NCBI RefSeq assembly: GCF_900105125.1
Contig: NZ_LT629750.1
Span: 7,219,001 to 7,283,000 of the forward strand
Source: Bradyrhizobium canariense
GTDB taxonomy: Bacteria; Pseudomonadota; Alphaproteobacteria; Rhizobiales; Xanthobacteraceae
Reading direction: 5' to 3'
DNA: 64,000 nucleotides
In this document: positions 8,061 through 17,552 of the stretch, in pieces
Layout: each line of letters begins with the position of its first letter
Numbering within the stretch: the first letter of the stretch is position 1
Program-made: the position numbers and the translations under genes
Notes under the pieces: generated by a model
Seen by the model: only the letters and a program-made list of their open reading frames with translations
Told to the model about the DNA's origin: nothing
The model's database searches: none

Positions 8061-9788
8061 ATGCATGAACTTATCGGCGATATCACTCTGTGCATCCTGT
8101 TTGCGTGGCTGCTGGGGCTTCTGGCCCATTTTTTCCGGCAGCCTCTCATCCTGGCTTATCTTATCGCCGGGTTTTTCATTGGTCCATTCGGGATGGGGTG
8201 GGTCGAGTCCCAGGAATCCATCCGCATTATCTCCGAACTGGGCCTGATTTTCATGCTGTTCATGATCGGGCTGGAAATCGATCTGAAGAAGATCGTGCGC
8301 GCCGGCCGGGTGATCCTTTTCGCCGCCGGCGGACAGCTCGTGGGCGGCTGCGTGCTTGGTGTCCTGTTTTTCGCAGGGATCGGGCTCTCGATGGGAGGCG
8401 GCCGTTTCGACGCGGTCTATCTCTGCGTCGCCTGTGCGCTGAGCAGCACGGTCATCATCGTCAAGGTGCTTTACGAGAAACGCGAACTCGATACGCTTCC
8501 CGGCCGCGTCACGCTCGGCGTGCTGGTCTTGCAGGATATTTTCGCGATCCTGTTCCTGGCCGTTCAACCGAGCCTCGGCAACCTTCAAGTCAGCGTGATT
8601 TTATTGTCGATCGGCCGTGTCGGAATATTGATGGCGACGGCGCTGATGCTGAGCCGCTATGTTTTGCCGCGGCTGTTCCACCAGATCGCGCGCCGGCCCG
8701 AGCTTGTGCTGCTCGGCGCGCTGGCCTGGTGCTTTTTGATCGGGGAAATCGCCGAAAAGCTGCATCTGTCGCGCGAAATGGGATCGCTGGTCGCCGGGGT
8801 TTCGCTCTCGACGTTTCCCTATGCGCTCGACGTCACGGCCAAGGTCACGACGTTGCGGGACTTCTTTATCACGCTGTTTTTTGTCGCATTGGGCATGACG
8901 ATCCCGATCCCCAATCTGCCGGTGATCGGGCTTGCGCTGATTATCGCCGCCTTCACCGTGGTCAGCCGCGTGATAACGACGTTTACGCCGCTTTACCTGA
9001 TGAAGCAGGGGTTGCGCGCCAGCCTGTTGCCGGCGCTTAATCTGGCGCAGATCAGCGAATTCTCGCTGGTGGTGATCCAGACCGGCGTGGCCGCGAAACA
9101 TATCCAGGCCCCGACCGCCAACGCGGTCTCATTTGCCTTTGTGATCCTGGCGGTGCTGAGCACGTTTGTAATGGTGCGCAGCGACCAGATCACGCGGCTG
9201 GCCATCGGCCCGCTGAAGCGGATCGGCCTTCGCGACCTCGACCATGTCCATTCCGGCGAGCCAGGGCACGAAGGCGGTCATGGCGAAGCGCGGCGGATCG
9301 TCATTCTGGGGTTTTTCCGCGCCGCCAGCGCCTTGTTGAGCGAGATCGAGCGCCAGAATGCATCCTTGCTTGACCAGATCAGCGTCGTCGATTTCAACCC
9401 CGATGCGTTTCGAAACCTGGCAGACCGCGGCGTGCATGTTATCTATGGAGATATCAGTAATCTCGATACCCTGGTGCATGCCGGCATTGGCAACGCCGAA
9501 GTCATTATCCTGAGCGTGCCGGATGCCCTGCTCAAGGGCGCCGACAACGAAAAGCTGGTCCGCCACGTTCGCACGCTGAACGCGGTCGCCAAGATTGTTG
9601 CGACAGCCGATCTGCTGGCGAATGTCGCAGACCTCTATGCCGCGGGCGCCGACTATGTGACGGTACCGCGGGTCAGCGACGCCCACGAGCTTTTCATGGT
9701 CATTGAGGCCGCCGACAAAGGGCTGTTGCAAAACATGCGAGCCGAGATGGACGCGCAATTGAGCGAACGAAAGGAGGTGCTGCCGTGA
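8061..9788 (+). CDS. Kef-type cation/proton antiporter (CPA2) with TrkA-N/RCK-like domain
   Basis: A 575-residue membrane protein. Residues about 1-395 form a dozen transmembrane helices of the Na/H exchanger (CPA2) fold, with MIGLEIDLKK and a long hydrophobic ladder. From about residue 411 a cytosolic Rossmann-like TrkA-N/RCK domain follows (RRIVILGFFRAAS, VDFNPD, GDISN). Family members exchange K+ or Na+ for H+ under nucleotide control. The usual GxGxxG dinucleotide motif is replaced by GFFRAA here, so classical NAD binding is doubtful. The ATG at 8061 is preceded by a GGGGG purine run; the frame is open much further upstream, but that part lies antisense to the DUF3124 gene. Confidence 0.88.
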   Translation: MHELIGDITLCILFAWLLGLLAHFFRQPLILAYLIAGFFIGPFGMGWVESQESIRIISELGLIFMLFMIGLEIDLKKIVRAGRVILFAAGGQLVGGCVLGVLFFAGIGLSMGGGRFDAVYLCVACALSSTVIIVKVLYEKRELDTLPGRVTLGVLVLQDIFAILFLAVQPSLGNLQVSVILLSIGRVGILMATALMLSRYVLPRLFHQIARRPELVLLGALAWCFLIGEIAEKLHLSREMGSLVAGVSLSTFPYALDVTAKVTTLRDFFITLFFVALGMTIPIPNLPVIGLALIIAAFTVVSRVITTFTPLYLMKQGLRASLLPALNLAQISEFSLVVIQTGVAAKHIQAPTANAVSFAFVILAVLSTFVMVRSDQITRLAIGPLKRIGLRDLDHVHSGEPGHEGGHGEARRIVILGFFRAASALLSEIERQNASLLDQISVVDFNPDAFRNLADRGVHVIYGDISNLDTLVHAGIGNAEVIILSVPDALLKGADNEKLVRHVRTLNAVAKIVATADLLANVADLYAAGADYVTVPRVSDAHELFMVIEAADKGLLQNMRAEMDAQLSERKEVLP

Positions 9789-9965
9789 GTTGGCTTTTGC
9801 CACCACCTTCCGCTGCGGCGGCGATCGTTACTTGCGGGCTTGATCGCGCAATGGCGGGCGTTTACATCACGCGATGTCCCATGGGCGATATTCTGCCCTG
9901 CGTAATCGTGCTGGCGCGGGCTGGCGAGTCCGGCTAATGCTGCCCCGATAAAGCAGAGATCCTCA

Positions 9966-11042
9966 ATGGCCGATCCGATCCAGGAAGTTTTGAATGCCTT
10001 CGCCCGCGGCGAACTCGTTGTCGTGACCGATGACGACGATCGCGAGGGTGAGGGCGATCTGATTATCGCGGCGTCGCTGTGCACCGCCGAGAAAATGGCG
10101 TTCATCATCCGCCATACCTCCGGCATCGTCTGCGCCCCGATCACCACGGACGATGCGCGGCGGCTGCGGCTTGATCCGATGGTCGCGCATAATGAGTCCA
10201 ATCACACCACCGCCTTCACCGTGTCGATCGACTACAAGCCCGATAACGGCACCGGCATCTCGGCGGAGGAACGCGCTTCCTGCTGCCGCGCGCTGGCCAA
10301 CCCCAATGCCGGCGCCAACGACTTTGCCCGTCCCGGCCATATCTTCCCGCTGATCGCGCGCGATGGCGGCGTGCTGCTTCGCTCGGGCCACACCGAGGCC
10401 GCGGTCGATCTCTGCAAGCTCAGCGGCCTGCCGCCGGTCGGCGTCATCAGCGAATTGATGAACGACGACGGCACCGTGATGAAGGGCGAGCAGGTGGCGC
10501 GGTTCGCCGCTGACCATAGACTCAAGCATGTCACCATCGCTGACATGATCGCGTATCGTCAGGCGCGCGAGAAGCTGATCGAGCGGGTCGCGACCTTTAC
10601 GACGGAGAGCCCGATCGGTCCGCTGCAAGGCTACGCCTATCGATCGCCGTTTGACGAGATCGCGCATGCGGCTTTTGTTTATAACGGCATCGGCGATGGC
10701 AAGAATGTCCTGACCCGGCTGCACAAGCCGAACATCGTCAAGGATCTCTTCACCGGCCAGGCCCGCATGCAGGTCATCCTCCAGCATTTCAAGAAGGCCG
10801 GCCGCGGCGTGCTGGTCTATTTGCGCGATGGCGCCGCCGGTGTTCCGGTCGAGCCGGTCGGTCAATCGCAATCGGCCGAAGCCGATCGCAACCGGCAATG
10901 GCGCGAGGTTGGCGTCGGCGCGCAGATTCTTCGCGACCTCGGCGTCACCTCGATCGTCAATCTGACGTCGTCGGTGCATGACTACAAGGGATTGTCCGGC
11001 TTCGGTATTGAGATCGTCTCCAACGAACGTCTCGACGGTTAG
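9966..11042 (+). CDS. ribB: 3,4-dihydroxy-2-butanone-4-phosphate synthase with degenerate GTP cyclohydrolase II-like domain (RibBX type)
   Basis: A 358-residue riboflavin biosynthesis enzyme. Residues 1-205 are a complete RibB domain, converting ribulose 5-phosphate to dihydroxybutanone phosphate. The acidic Mg-binding loop is DDDDREGEGD (22-31) and the active site is SGHTEA (140-145). Residues about 209-358 align with RibA (GTP cyclohydrolase II), but the zinc-binding cysteines and the CDCG motif are absent: the equivalent stretch reads VLTRLHKPNIV. The domain is therefore unlikely to open GTP. This matches the RibBX variant described in Proteobacteria, in which the second half is a non-RibA domain. 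No FMN riboswitch is evident in the 177-base leader. Confidence 0.88.
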   Translation: MADPIQEVLNAFARGELVVVTDDDDREGEGDLIIAASLCTAEKMAFIIRHTSGIVCAPITTDDARRLRLDPMVAHNESNHTTAFTVSIDYKPDNGTGISAEERASCCRALANPNAGANDFARPGHIFPLIARDGGVLLRSGHTEAAVDLCKLSGLPPVGVISELMNDDGTVMKGEQVARFAADHRLKHVTIADMIAYRQAREKLIERVATFTTESPIGPLQGYAYRSPFDEIAHAAFVYNGIGDGKNVLTRLHKPNIVKDLFTGQARMQVILQHFKKAGRGVLVYLRDGAAGVPVEPVGQSQSAEADRNRQWREVGVGAQILRDLGVTSIVNLTSSVHDYKGLSGFGIEIVSNERLDG

Positions 11043-11157
11043 ATCGTGCCATTCCGGGATCGCCCGAGCCAGATTCGGCATCCCGCAATTGCGCTTCCGT
11101 TCGTAGCGCATTAATTTAGCAAGTTGATCCATAAGGACTGACGCGAAAGGAATTGTT

Positions 11158-12372
11158 ATGAGCGTGCGCCCTCAGACCAAGGACAAGCCGACCGCGGCGG
11201 GTTTTCAGTGGGATGATCCATTCCTGCTCGACGAGCAGCTCACCGAGGATGAGCGCATGATCCGCGACACCGCGCGCGCCTATGCGCAGGACAAGCTGCT
11301 GCCGCGCGTCACCAAGGCCTATCTCGAAGAAAAGACCGATCGCGAGATTTTTAACGAAATGGGCGAGCTTGGCCTGATCGGCATTACGCTGCCGGAAGAA
11401 TATGGCTGCGCCAACGCGAGCTACGTCGCCTATGGCCTGGTCGCGCGCGAGATCGAACGCGTCGATTCCGGCTATCGCTCGATGAATTCGGTGCAGTCGT
11501 CGCTGGTCATGCACCCGATCTATGCCTATGGCGACGAGAACCAGCGCAAGAAATATCTGCCCAAGCTCGCCACCGGAGAATGGGTCGGCTGCTTCGGCTT
11601 GACCGAGCCGGATGCCGGTTCCGATCCCGGCGGCATGAAGACACGCGCCGAGAAGACCTCCGACGGCTACCGGCTGACCGGTTCCAAGATGTGGATTTCC
11701 AATGCGCCGATCGCCGACGTGTTCGTGGTGTGGGCGAAATCGGCCGCGCATGACAACCAGATCCGCGGCTTCATTCTCGAAAAGGGTATGAAGGGCCTCT
11801 CGGCGCCCAAGATCGGCGGCAAGCTCTCACTGCGCGCCTCGGTCACCGGCGAGATCGTGATGGAAGGCGTGGAAGTGCCGGAGAGCGCGCTGTTGCCCAA
11901 CGTATCCGGTCTGAAGGGGCCGTTCGGCTGCCTCAACCGCGCGCGCTACGGTATCTCCTGGGGCGCCATGGGCGCGGCCGAAGACTGCATGCACCGCGCG
12001 CGGCAATACACCCTTGATCGCAAGCAGTTCAATCGCCCGTTGGCGGCGACGCAACTGGTTCAGAAGAAGCTTGCCGACATGCAGACCGAGATTGCGCTGG
12101 GCCTGCAGGCCTCCTTGCGCGTCGGCCGGCTGATGGATGAAGGCAAGATGGCGCCGGAGATGATCTCGATCGTCAAGCGCAACAATTGCGGCAAGGCGCT
12201 CGATATCGCGCGCATGTCCCGCGATATGCATGGCGGCAACGGCATTCAGATCGAATACCATGTCATGCGCCACACCGCGAACCTGGAAACCGTGAATACC
12301 TATGAAGGCACGCACGACGTTCACGCGCTGATCCTCGGCCGCGCCATCACCGGCATCCAGGCGTTTTCATAA
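11158..12372 (+). CDS. gcdH: Glutaryl-CoA dehydrogenase
   Basis: A 404-residue FAD-dependent acyl-CoA dehydrogenase. The N-terminal [15 protein letters not shown] block and the C-terminal [19 protein letters not shown] are diagnostic of glutaryl-CoA dehydrogenase, which oxidatively decarboxylates glutaryl-CoA to crotonyl-CoA in lysine, tryptophan and aromatic degradation. The catalytic base is Glu383. The flavin-contact block [12 protein letters not shown] is intact. The start has AAAGGAA 5-6 bases upstream. It is a single-gene unit here; a CoA-transferase, often a neighbour in Rhizobiales, is absent from the window. Confidence 0.93.
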   Translation: MSVRPQTKDKPTAAGFQWDDPFLLDEQLTEDERMIRDTARAYAQDKLLPRVTKAYLEEKTDREIFNEMGELGLIGITLPEEYGCANASYVAYGLVAREIERVDSGYRSMNSVQSSLVMHPIYAYGDENQRKKYLPKLATGEWVGCFGLTEPDAGSDPGGMKTRAEKTSDGYRLTGSKMWISNAPIADVFVVWAKSAAHDNQIRGFILEKGMKGLSAPKIGGKLSLRASVTGEIVMEGVEVPESALLPNVSGLKGPFGCLNRARYGISWGAMGAAEDCMHRARQYTLDRKQFNRPLAATQLVQKKLADMQTEIALGLQASLRVGRLMDEGKMAPEMISIVKRNNCGKALDIARMSRDMHGGNGIQIEYHVMRHTANLETVNTYEGTHDVHALILGRAITGIQAFS

Positions 12373-12414
12373 GGCGGTGTTGTCAGGACTCCGGCGTGGC
12401 CAAGAATTCTGCTG

Positions 12415-12512
12415 TCATCGTCCGCGAAAGCGGACGATCCAGTGCTCCGCGGCGCCTCGTTTTTATCTCGAACGTCTGCGACTACTGGATACCCCGCTTG
12501 CGCGGGGTATGA
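12415..12512. repeat. REP-like intergenic palindromic element
   Basis: Two hairpins of about 20 bases, CGTCCGC-GAAA-GCGGACG (12419-12436) and ATACCCCGC-TTGC-GCGGGGTAT (12489-12510), are joined by an arm containing CCAGT and its partner ACTGG. The element lies between the glutaryl-CoA dehydrogenase and MBL hydrolase genes. The form is typical of dispersed REP/BIME elements of Bradyrhizobium and relatives. It could also stop transcription from the upstream gene. Confidence 0.75.
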
Positions 12513-12566
12513 CGGTTGTGAGTGCTTCTCGCATCCGCGCAACGTAGTTTGAGTAGGGAATCCTCC

Positions 12567-13490
12567 ATGGCCGATAATGACGACGTCCCGTTCAACCGCG
12601 ATTTTCCGCTGAAGCCCGGCGTGGTGGATGAAGTCTGTCCCGGCGTGCGGCGGATTCTCTGCAACAATCCGAGCCCGTTCACCTTCACGGGCACGGTGAG
12701 TTACATCGTGGGCAAGGGCAAGGTGGCGATCATCGATCCCGGCCCCGCCGACGAGGCCCACGCCGCGGCGCTGCTGGATGCGGTGCGCGGCGAAACCGTC
12801 ACGCATATTTTTGTCACCCATACCCACCGCGATCATTCGCCGAACACCGCGCGGCTCAAGGCCGCGACCGGCGCCACTGTCTATGCCGAGGGCCCGCACC
12901 GGGCCTCGCGGCCGCGCTATGAGAGCGAGAAGCACAATCCGGAATCCGGCGCCGACCGCGAGTTCAATCCCGATGTCCGGCTGCGCGACGGTGAAACCGT
13001 CGAGGGCGACGGCTGGGCGTTGCAGGCGGTGGCGACGCCCGGGCACACCGCCAACCATCTGGCGTTTGCGTGGCCTGAACGGAAAATCAATTTCGTCGGC
13101 GATCACGTCATGGGCTGGTCGACCTCGATCGTGGCGCCGCCGGACGGATCGATGATCGATTACATGGCATCGCTCGAACGGTTGGCCCTGCGCGACGAGG
13201 AGCTGTATTTCTCCGGCCACGGACCGGAAATCCCGGAAGGGCCGCGCTATGTGCGCTTCCTGATCCGGCATCGGCAGGCGCGCGAAGCCTCGATCCTGCA
13301 TCGCCTCGCCAAAGGCGAGGCGGACATCCCATCCATGGTGCGCGCGATTTATATCGGTATCGATCCGCGGCTGACCGGAGCTGCCGGCTACTCCGTGCTG
13401 GCGCATCTGGAAGATCTGGTCGCGCGCGGAATGGTCGCGACCGATGGCGATCCCGTGATCGGCGGAACCTATCGGCTGGCTAGCCCCTAG
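12567..13490 (+). CDS. MBL-fold metallo-hydrolase (LACTB2-like)
   Basis: A 307-residue metallo-beta-lactamase-fold hydrolase with the metal-binding motif HTHRDH (85-90), a further metal His in ATPGHTANH, the bridging Asp in FVGDHVMGW and the last His in FSGHGPEI. A C-terminal winged-helix part of about 70 residues (HRQAREASILHRL, GYSVLAHLEDLVARGMV) matches the LACTB2/BLACT group, whose members are nucleases or thioesterases. The substrate is not predictable. The ATG at 12567 has TAGGGAA upstream. The gene is bracketed by two REP elements. Confidence 0.86.
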   Translation: MADNDDVPFNRDFPLKPGVVDEVCPGVRRILCNNPSPFTFTGTVSYIVGKGKVAIIDPGPADEAHAAALLDAVRGETVTHIFVTHTHRDHSPNTARLKAATGATVYAEGPHRASRPRYESEKHNPESGADREFNPDVRLRDGETVEGDGWALQAVATPGHTANHLAFAWPERKINFVGDHVMGWSTSIVAPPDGSMIDYMASLERLALRDEELYFSGHGPEIPEGPRYVRFLIRHRQAREASILHRLAKGEADIPSMVRAIYIGIDPRLTGAAGYSVLAHLEDLVARGMVATDGDPVIGGTYRLASP

Positions 13491-13587
13491 TTGTCATTCC
13501 GGGGCGATGCGGAGCATCGAACCCGGAATCTGGAGAATTGTGGCACGAGATTTCGGGTTCGCGCTGATGCACGCCCCGGAATGACAA
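13491..13587. repeat. REP-like long inverted repeat between convergent genes
   Basis: The ends TTGTCATTCCGGGGCG (13491-13506) and CGCCCCGGAATGACAA (13572-13587) are perfect 16-base inverted copies enclosing about 65 bases that pair partly with each other. It occupies almost the entire gap between the MBL hydrolase and the convergent DUF1499 gene and may double as a bidirectional terminator. This end sequence is a familiar Bradyrhizobium repeat type. Confidence 0.8.
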
Positions 13588-13590
13588 CCG

Positions 13591-14445
13591 CTACTTCTTC
13601 ACCGTCTTGGCCGGAAGCTTGACCGGCAACTGCGGCTTCTTCACCACCGGCTTGAGGTTGGCGTTGTCGACGGCGCTATTGAGGTCGTCGATCAGCCTGC
13701 TGATCCGTGCGGCATTGCTGCCGAGGTCGCTCTCGAAATAGCGCGAGGACGACCGGATATCGACGCGGGAATCCTCGCCATCGGGCGCGACGCGGATCGA
13801 TACATCCTCGCGAAAACCCATGATCGGGGTCCGCGCCACCGCCTCGATGTGGCCGATCATTCGCGGCGGCTGCGGAGCCCGTTCGTCGATCACCAGCCAT
13901 TTGCGCCGGTTCACCAGTTGCAGCGTGATCTGATAGGCCCGCTGTGCCGGGGTTTCGAGGTCCACCGGCTCGATGTCGGGATAGGCCTGCCGCTGCAACT
14001 CGGCGGAGTACAGCCCGGCATAGACGGCCGTATTGGCGCCGTCGCCGGTGCGAAGCCGGGCCAGCGCGTCGAAGCGCGGCGGATCGATCGGATCGGTGGT
14101 GATGTCGTGGATCGGCGGAAGCTTGCGATATTGATAGGCAAGATAGCCCGGGTAGGCGAGCACCACGGCGTCGATCAGAAGCGCCAGCAGGATGAGGCTC
14201 ATGCCGCGCGAACCATTCTGCCAGATCGCGGCAAAGGCGGCGAAGCCGACCAGGATGGAAAGACCGGAGCAGGCCAGCGCGCCGAAAAACGTCGCCAGCG
14301 CGGGTTTGATTTCGAGGAAGCCGAAGCGGACGATCAGGATCGAAACCACCACCGCGACCACCGAAAATACCGCAAGATTGCGCGCCCAGGAGGCGAGGCG
14401 GGACACGGGCTCCGTCTGATAGGGAGCGGAAAACCTGCGGGCCAT
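13591..14445 (-). CDS. DUF1499 membrane protein
   Basis: A 284-residue protein with three hydrophobic helices in its first 105 residues (about 22-42, 50-72 and 78-100) followed by a soluble DUF1499 domain (about 115-265). The domain contains DPPRF, YPDIEPVDL, GFREDVSIRVA and the DIRSSSRYFESDLG signature. DUF1499 has no established role. The C-terminus is Lys/Pro-rich. The start lacks a strong ribosome-binding site but is the first ATG before the membrane segments. The gene is convergent with the MBL hydrolase gene. Confidence 0.8.
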   Translation of the reverse strand: MARRFSAPYQTEPVSRLASWARNLAVFSVVAVVVSILIVRFGFLEIKPALATFFGALACSGLSILVGFAAFAAIWQNGSRGMSLILLALLIDAVVLAYPGYLAYQYRKLPPIHDITTDPIDPPRFDALARLRTGDGANTAVYAGLYSAELQRQAYPDIEPVDLETPAQRAYQITLQLVNRRKWLVIDERAPQPPRMIGHIEAVARTPIMGFREDVSIRVAPDGEDSRVDIRSSSRYFESDLGSNAARISRLIDDLNSAVDNANLKPVVKKPQLPVKLPAKTVKK

Positions 14446-14767
14446 CGTTTGATTCTGCCGGGTTGGAACCTTGCCGGATAAAATATGCCGGGCTGGAAAC
14501 TAGAGCATGATCCGGAAAAGTGGAAACCGGTTTTCCGAAAAGATCATGCTCGAACAAGGAGATGAGATCATGATCGGATTTCATCTCATCAGATCATGAT
14601 CCAGCCCGTTGAGACCACGGGGTTGCGGCGAATTCAAGGGACTTTCGCGCCTATCAGCCCGGGTCCGCCGCGGCCGGGCCCGGTAATCGAGCCCGCGCAG
14701 GCCGGGTATACTTGCCTGCGCTCCCGGCTATCCAGACCTCTTGATCCACTGCGCAGCTAACTAATTT
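14446..14767. repeat. Intergenic region with dispersed palindromic repeat
   Basis: This 322-base gap has no credible gene. At 14503-14551 lies an imperfect inverted repeat whose ends are GAGCATGATC and GATCATGCTC, containing the AACCGGTTTTCC core seen in many Bradyrhizobium intergenic repeats. A second hairpin (GATGAGAT near 14561 with ATCTCATC near 14583-14590) and a further ATCATGATC follow. The remainder is GC-rich, and I see no promoter or RNA gene that I can defend. Confidence 0.7.
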
Positions 14768-16396
14768 CTACGCGGCGGCGTTCGGGAAGCTATAGGCCTT
14801 GAACTGATCGCGCAGCGCCGTTTTCAGGATCTTTCCCGTCGCGGTATGCGGAATGGCCTCGACGAAGGCGACGTCATCGGGCATCCACCATTTGGCGATC
14901 TTGCCATCCATGTATTTCAGGATGTCCTCGCGGGTCGCTTGCTGGCCCTGCTTGAGCTGCACGATCAGGAGCGGGCGCTCGTCCCATTTCGGATGATGGA
15001 TGCCGATCACGGCGGCTTCCGCGACCGCGGGATGTCCGACCGCGAGATTTTCCAGGTCGATCGACGAAATCCATTCGCCGCCGGATTTGATCACATCCTT
15101 GGAGCGATCGGTGATCCGCATGTAGCCATGTTGGTCCATGGTCGCGACGTCGCCGGTGTCGAAATAGCCTTCCTCGTCGAGAATGCTGCTGTCGACCCGG
15201 AAATAAGCCTTCGATATCGCGGGGCCGCTGACCTTCAGCCGGCCGAACGTCTTGCCATCCCATGGCAGTTTCTCGCCGGCATCGTCGGTGATCTTCATCT
15301 GCACCCCGAACGGCGGATAGCCTTGGGTCTGCAGGATATCGAGCCGTTCTTCGCCGGTGCGCTCAGTGAAGGGCGGCTTCAGCGTAGCCAGCGTACCGAG
15401 CGGGCTCATCTCGGTCATGCCCCAGGCGTGGCGCACCTTCACACCCATGTCGAGGAATGACTTGATCATCGAGCGCGGCATCGCCGAGCCGCCGCAAACC
15501 ACCATTCTGAGGTGAGGCAGCTTCAGATTATGCGCGGCCATGTGATTGAGCAGCATCAGCCAGACCGTCGGCACGCCCGCGGTGTAGGTGACTTTCTCGG
15601 TATCCAGCAACTCATAGACCGAGGCGCCGTCGAGCTTCGGGCCGGGCATGACGAGCTTAGTGCCCATCGAGGGCGCAGAGAAGGCGATGCCCCAGCTATT
15701 GGCGTGGAACAGCGGCACGACCGGCAGCATGGTGTCGCTGGCGGAGGTCCCCAGCGCATCGATGCTGTTGGCCATCAGCGCGTGCAGGACGTTGGAGCGG
15801 TGCGAATACAGCACGCCCTTGGGATCGCCCGTGGTGCCCGAGGTGTAGCACATCGCGGCCGCGGTATTTTCGTCGAAGGTCTTCCACGCGAAGTCTCCAT
15901 CCGCCTCGGCGATCCAGTCCTCATAGGCGACGGCGTTCTTCAGCGTGGTTTGCGGCATATGCGCCTTGTCGGTGAATACGACATAGCGTTCCACGCTCGG
16001 CAATTTGTCGGCGATTTTTTCCAGGACCGGCACGAAGGTGATGTCGGTCATCACCACGCGGTCCTCGGCATGGTTGATGATCCAGGCAATCTGTTCGGGA
16101 AACAGCCGCGGATTGACGGTGTGGCAGATCGCGCCGATGCCCATGATGCCGTACCAGGCTTCGAGATGGCGCCAGGTGTTCCATGCGATGGTGGCGACGC
16201 GGTCGCCGAGCTTGATGCCGTCGCGATCGAGACGCTGCGAGACCTTCAGGGCGCGATCGCGAATTTCGGCGTAATTGGTGCGATGAATGGGGCCCTCGAC
16301 CGATCGCGTCACGACCTCCTGGGTTCCGTGATACAGCGCGGCATGCTCGATAATGCGGTGACACAGCAAAGGCCAATCTTGCATCAATCCACGCAT
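14768..16396 (-). CDS. Acyl-CoA synthetase (AMP-forming), medium/long-chain fatty acid or DmdB-like
   Basis: A 542-residue ANL-superfamily ligase that activates a carboxylic acid to its CoA thioester through an acyl-adenylate. Visible motifs are the P-loop [12 protein letters not shown], the adenine-binding WGMTE, the GYFDTGDVA hinge region and the catalytic C-terminal lysine in [10 protein letters not shown]. Length and the LFHANSWG region fit the fatty-acyl-CoA/3-methylmercaptopropionyl-CoA ligase group (FadD/DmdB-like). The substrate is uncertain. A strong GGAGGAA lies upstream of the ATG at 16396. A DmdC-like acyl-CoA dehydrogenase occurs in this window at 61799-63577, but far away. Confidence 0.9.
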   Translation of the reverse strand: MRGLMQDWPLLCHRIIEHAALYHGTQEVVTRSVEGPIHRTNYAEIRDRALKVSQRLDRDGIKLGDRVATIAWNTWRHLEAWYGIMGIGAICHTVNPRLFPEQIAWIINHAEDRVVMTDITFVPVLEKIADKLPSVERYVVFTDKAHMPQTTLKNAVAYEDWIAEADGDFAWKTFDENTAAAMCYTSGTTGDPKGVLYSHRSNVLHALMANSIDALGTSASDTMLPVVPLFHANSWGIAFSAPSMGTKLVMPGPKLDGASVYELLDTEKVTYTAGVPTVWLMLLNHMAAHNLKLPHLRMVVCGGSAMPRSMIKSFLDMGVKVRHAWGMTEMSPLGTLATLKPPFTERTGEERLDILQTQGYPPFGVQMKITDDAGEKLPWDGKTFGRLKVSGPAISKAYFRVDSSILDEEGYFDTGDVATMDQHGYMRITDRSKDVIKSGGEWISSIDLENLAVGHPAVAEAAVIGIHHPKWDERPLLIVQLKQGQQATREDILKYMDGKIAKWWMPDDVAFVEAIPHTATGKILKTALRDQFKAYSFPNAAA

Positions 16397-16451
16397 ACGA
16401 ACGTTCCTCCAGATTGTGTTATCGCTTACCGCGGCTCTTCACGGAATTGAC

Positions 16452-17498
16452 ATGAACTTTAGCGCGGAGAAAGCAGCCCGCAAATGGCCTTGTAATGCGT
16501 TTGGCCGCGGCGAAGTGGCAATGGTTACCGTCGCGGCGGTGCTGCTGGCGGTTTTCGCGCCGTCCGGACCGGCTGTGGCGGCACGGAAGTCCGGATTGGC
16601 GCCGTGGATCGGCCTGTTCGGGGAGAACAGGCCGAAGCCGCGCCGCGCCAGGCCGCCCAGATCGGTGCCGCTGCCGAAGGCGCGTCCCGCCGAGGCGCCG
16701 GCGACCGGGCCGGCGGAGGGGACCGCGGCTGAAAAGCAGGCGCCCCCTTCGACTGAGGAGCCAGCCAGACAGGCGACGCCCGCGCCGGCGCTTTCGGCCT
16801 GCCGGTTGGCGCTGACCGACGCAGTGGCCATTGCTCCCAGCATTCCCGACATCCATGGCCCCGGCGGATGCGGCGGCGAGGGCCTGGTGCGGCTGGAGGC
16901 CGTAGTGCTGCCGGATAGGCGGCAGGTGGCCGTGAAGCCCGCCGCGACCCTGCGCTGCGCGATGGCGTCGGCGATTGCGGACTGGATCCGGACCGACATC
17001 GCACCGCTGACGGCCCCCTTGGGCACGACGATCAGCAGTCTCGACAATTTCGATTCATTCGAGTGTCGCGGCCGTAACCGCATCGTCGGCGCCAAACTAT
17101 CCGAACATGGCCGTGCCAATGCGCTCGACGTCCGCGCGTTTGGGCTCGCCAACGGCCAGTCGATTTCACTGACCGACCGCACGGTGCCGCGCGAGTTGCG
17201 AGAGAATGTGCTGCATTCGGTGTGTACGCGGTTTTCGACGGTGCTGGGGCCGGGCTCGGACGGCTACCATGAGGATCACATCCATCTCGATTTGATGGAG
17301 CGGCACAACAATTACAAGATCTGCGAGTGGGACGTGTGGGAGCCCATGCCGCAGATTGCGCCGCTGCTGCCGGCTGCGCGGCCCGACGATGCGCCGCCGC
17401 GCAAGATTGCCGAAAAACCCGACGAGACGGAATCAGTTGGCGTTAAACCGGATACGCCGAGGCCGGCCAAGCCAGGCAGGCAAAATCACCGCCAATAA
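16452..17498 (+). CDS. Extensin-like C-terminal domain protein, exported
   Basis: A 348-residue protein. The N-terminus has a hydrophobic export segment (MVTVAAVLLAVFAPSGPAVA, about residues 24-43), then a Pro/Arg/Ala-rich linker, then an extensin-like C-terminal domain (about 115-300). Its family blocks are visible: CGGEGLVRLEAV, RCAMASAIADW, the central FECRGRN and EHGRANALDVRAF, and the metal-binding-like GYHEDHIHLDL. This His/Asp pattern resembles M15-type peptidoglycan peptidases, suggesting a periplasmic cell-wall role. The start is ambiguous: ATG 16452 or the internal ATG 16521 at the signal peptide. Confidence 0.8.
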   Translation: MNFSAEKAARKWPCNAFGRGEVAMVTVAAVLLAVFAPSGPAVAARKSGLAPWIGLFGENRPKPRRARPPRSVPLPKARPAEAPATGPAEGTAAEKQAPPSTEEPARQATPAPALSACRLALTDAVAIAPSIPDIHGPGGCGGEGLVRLEAVVLPDRRQVAVKPAATLRCAMASAIADWIRTDIAPLTAPLGTTISSLDNFDSFECRGRNRIVGAKLSEHGRANALDVRAFGLANGQSISLTDRTVPRELRENVLHSVCTRFSTVLGPGSDGYHEDHIHLDLMERHNNYKICEWDVWEPMPQIAPLLPAARPDDAPPRKIAEKPDETESVGVKPDTPRPAKPGRQNHRQ

Positions 17499-17500
17499 AA

Positions 17501-17522
17501 AAGCGCCGGTAAACCGGCGCTT
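17501..17522 (-). terminator. Rho-independent terminator between convergent cell-wall genes
   Basis: A 10-bp perfect stem AAGCGCCGGT / ACCGGCGCTT with a minimal loop. On the minus strand it is followed by a run of T residues (the complement of the A-run at 17495-17500). This makes a good intrinsic terminator for the L,D-transpeptidase gene, and a hairpin stop for the plus-strand extensin-like gene. Confidence 0.82.
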
Positions 17523-17552
17523 GATGTTGTCGGATCGAACTGATGCGATCGG

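Noticed and set aside
9789..9965. FMN riboswitch before the RibB gene
   Set aside because: I searched the leader for the conserved RFN blocks (AGGATCTTCGGGGCAGGGTG-like and the closing GAGAATCCGAAG-like block) and did not see them.
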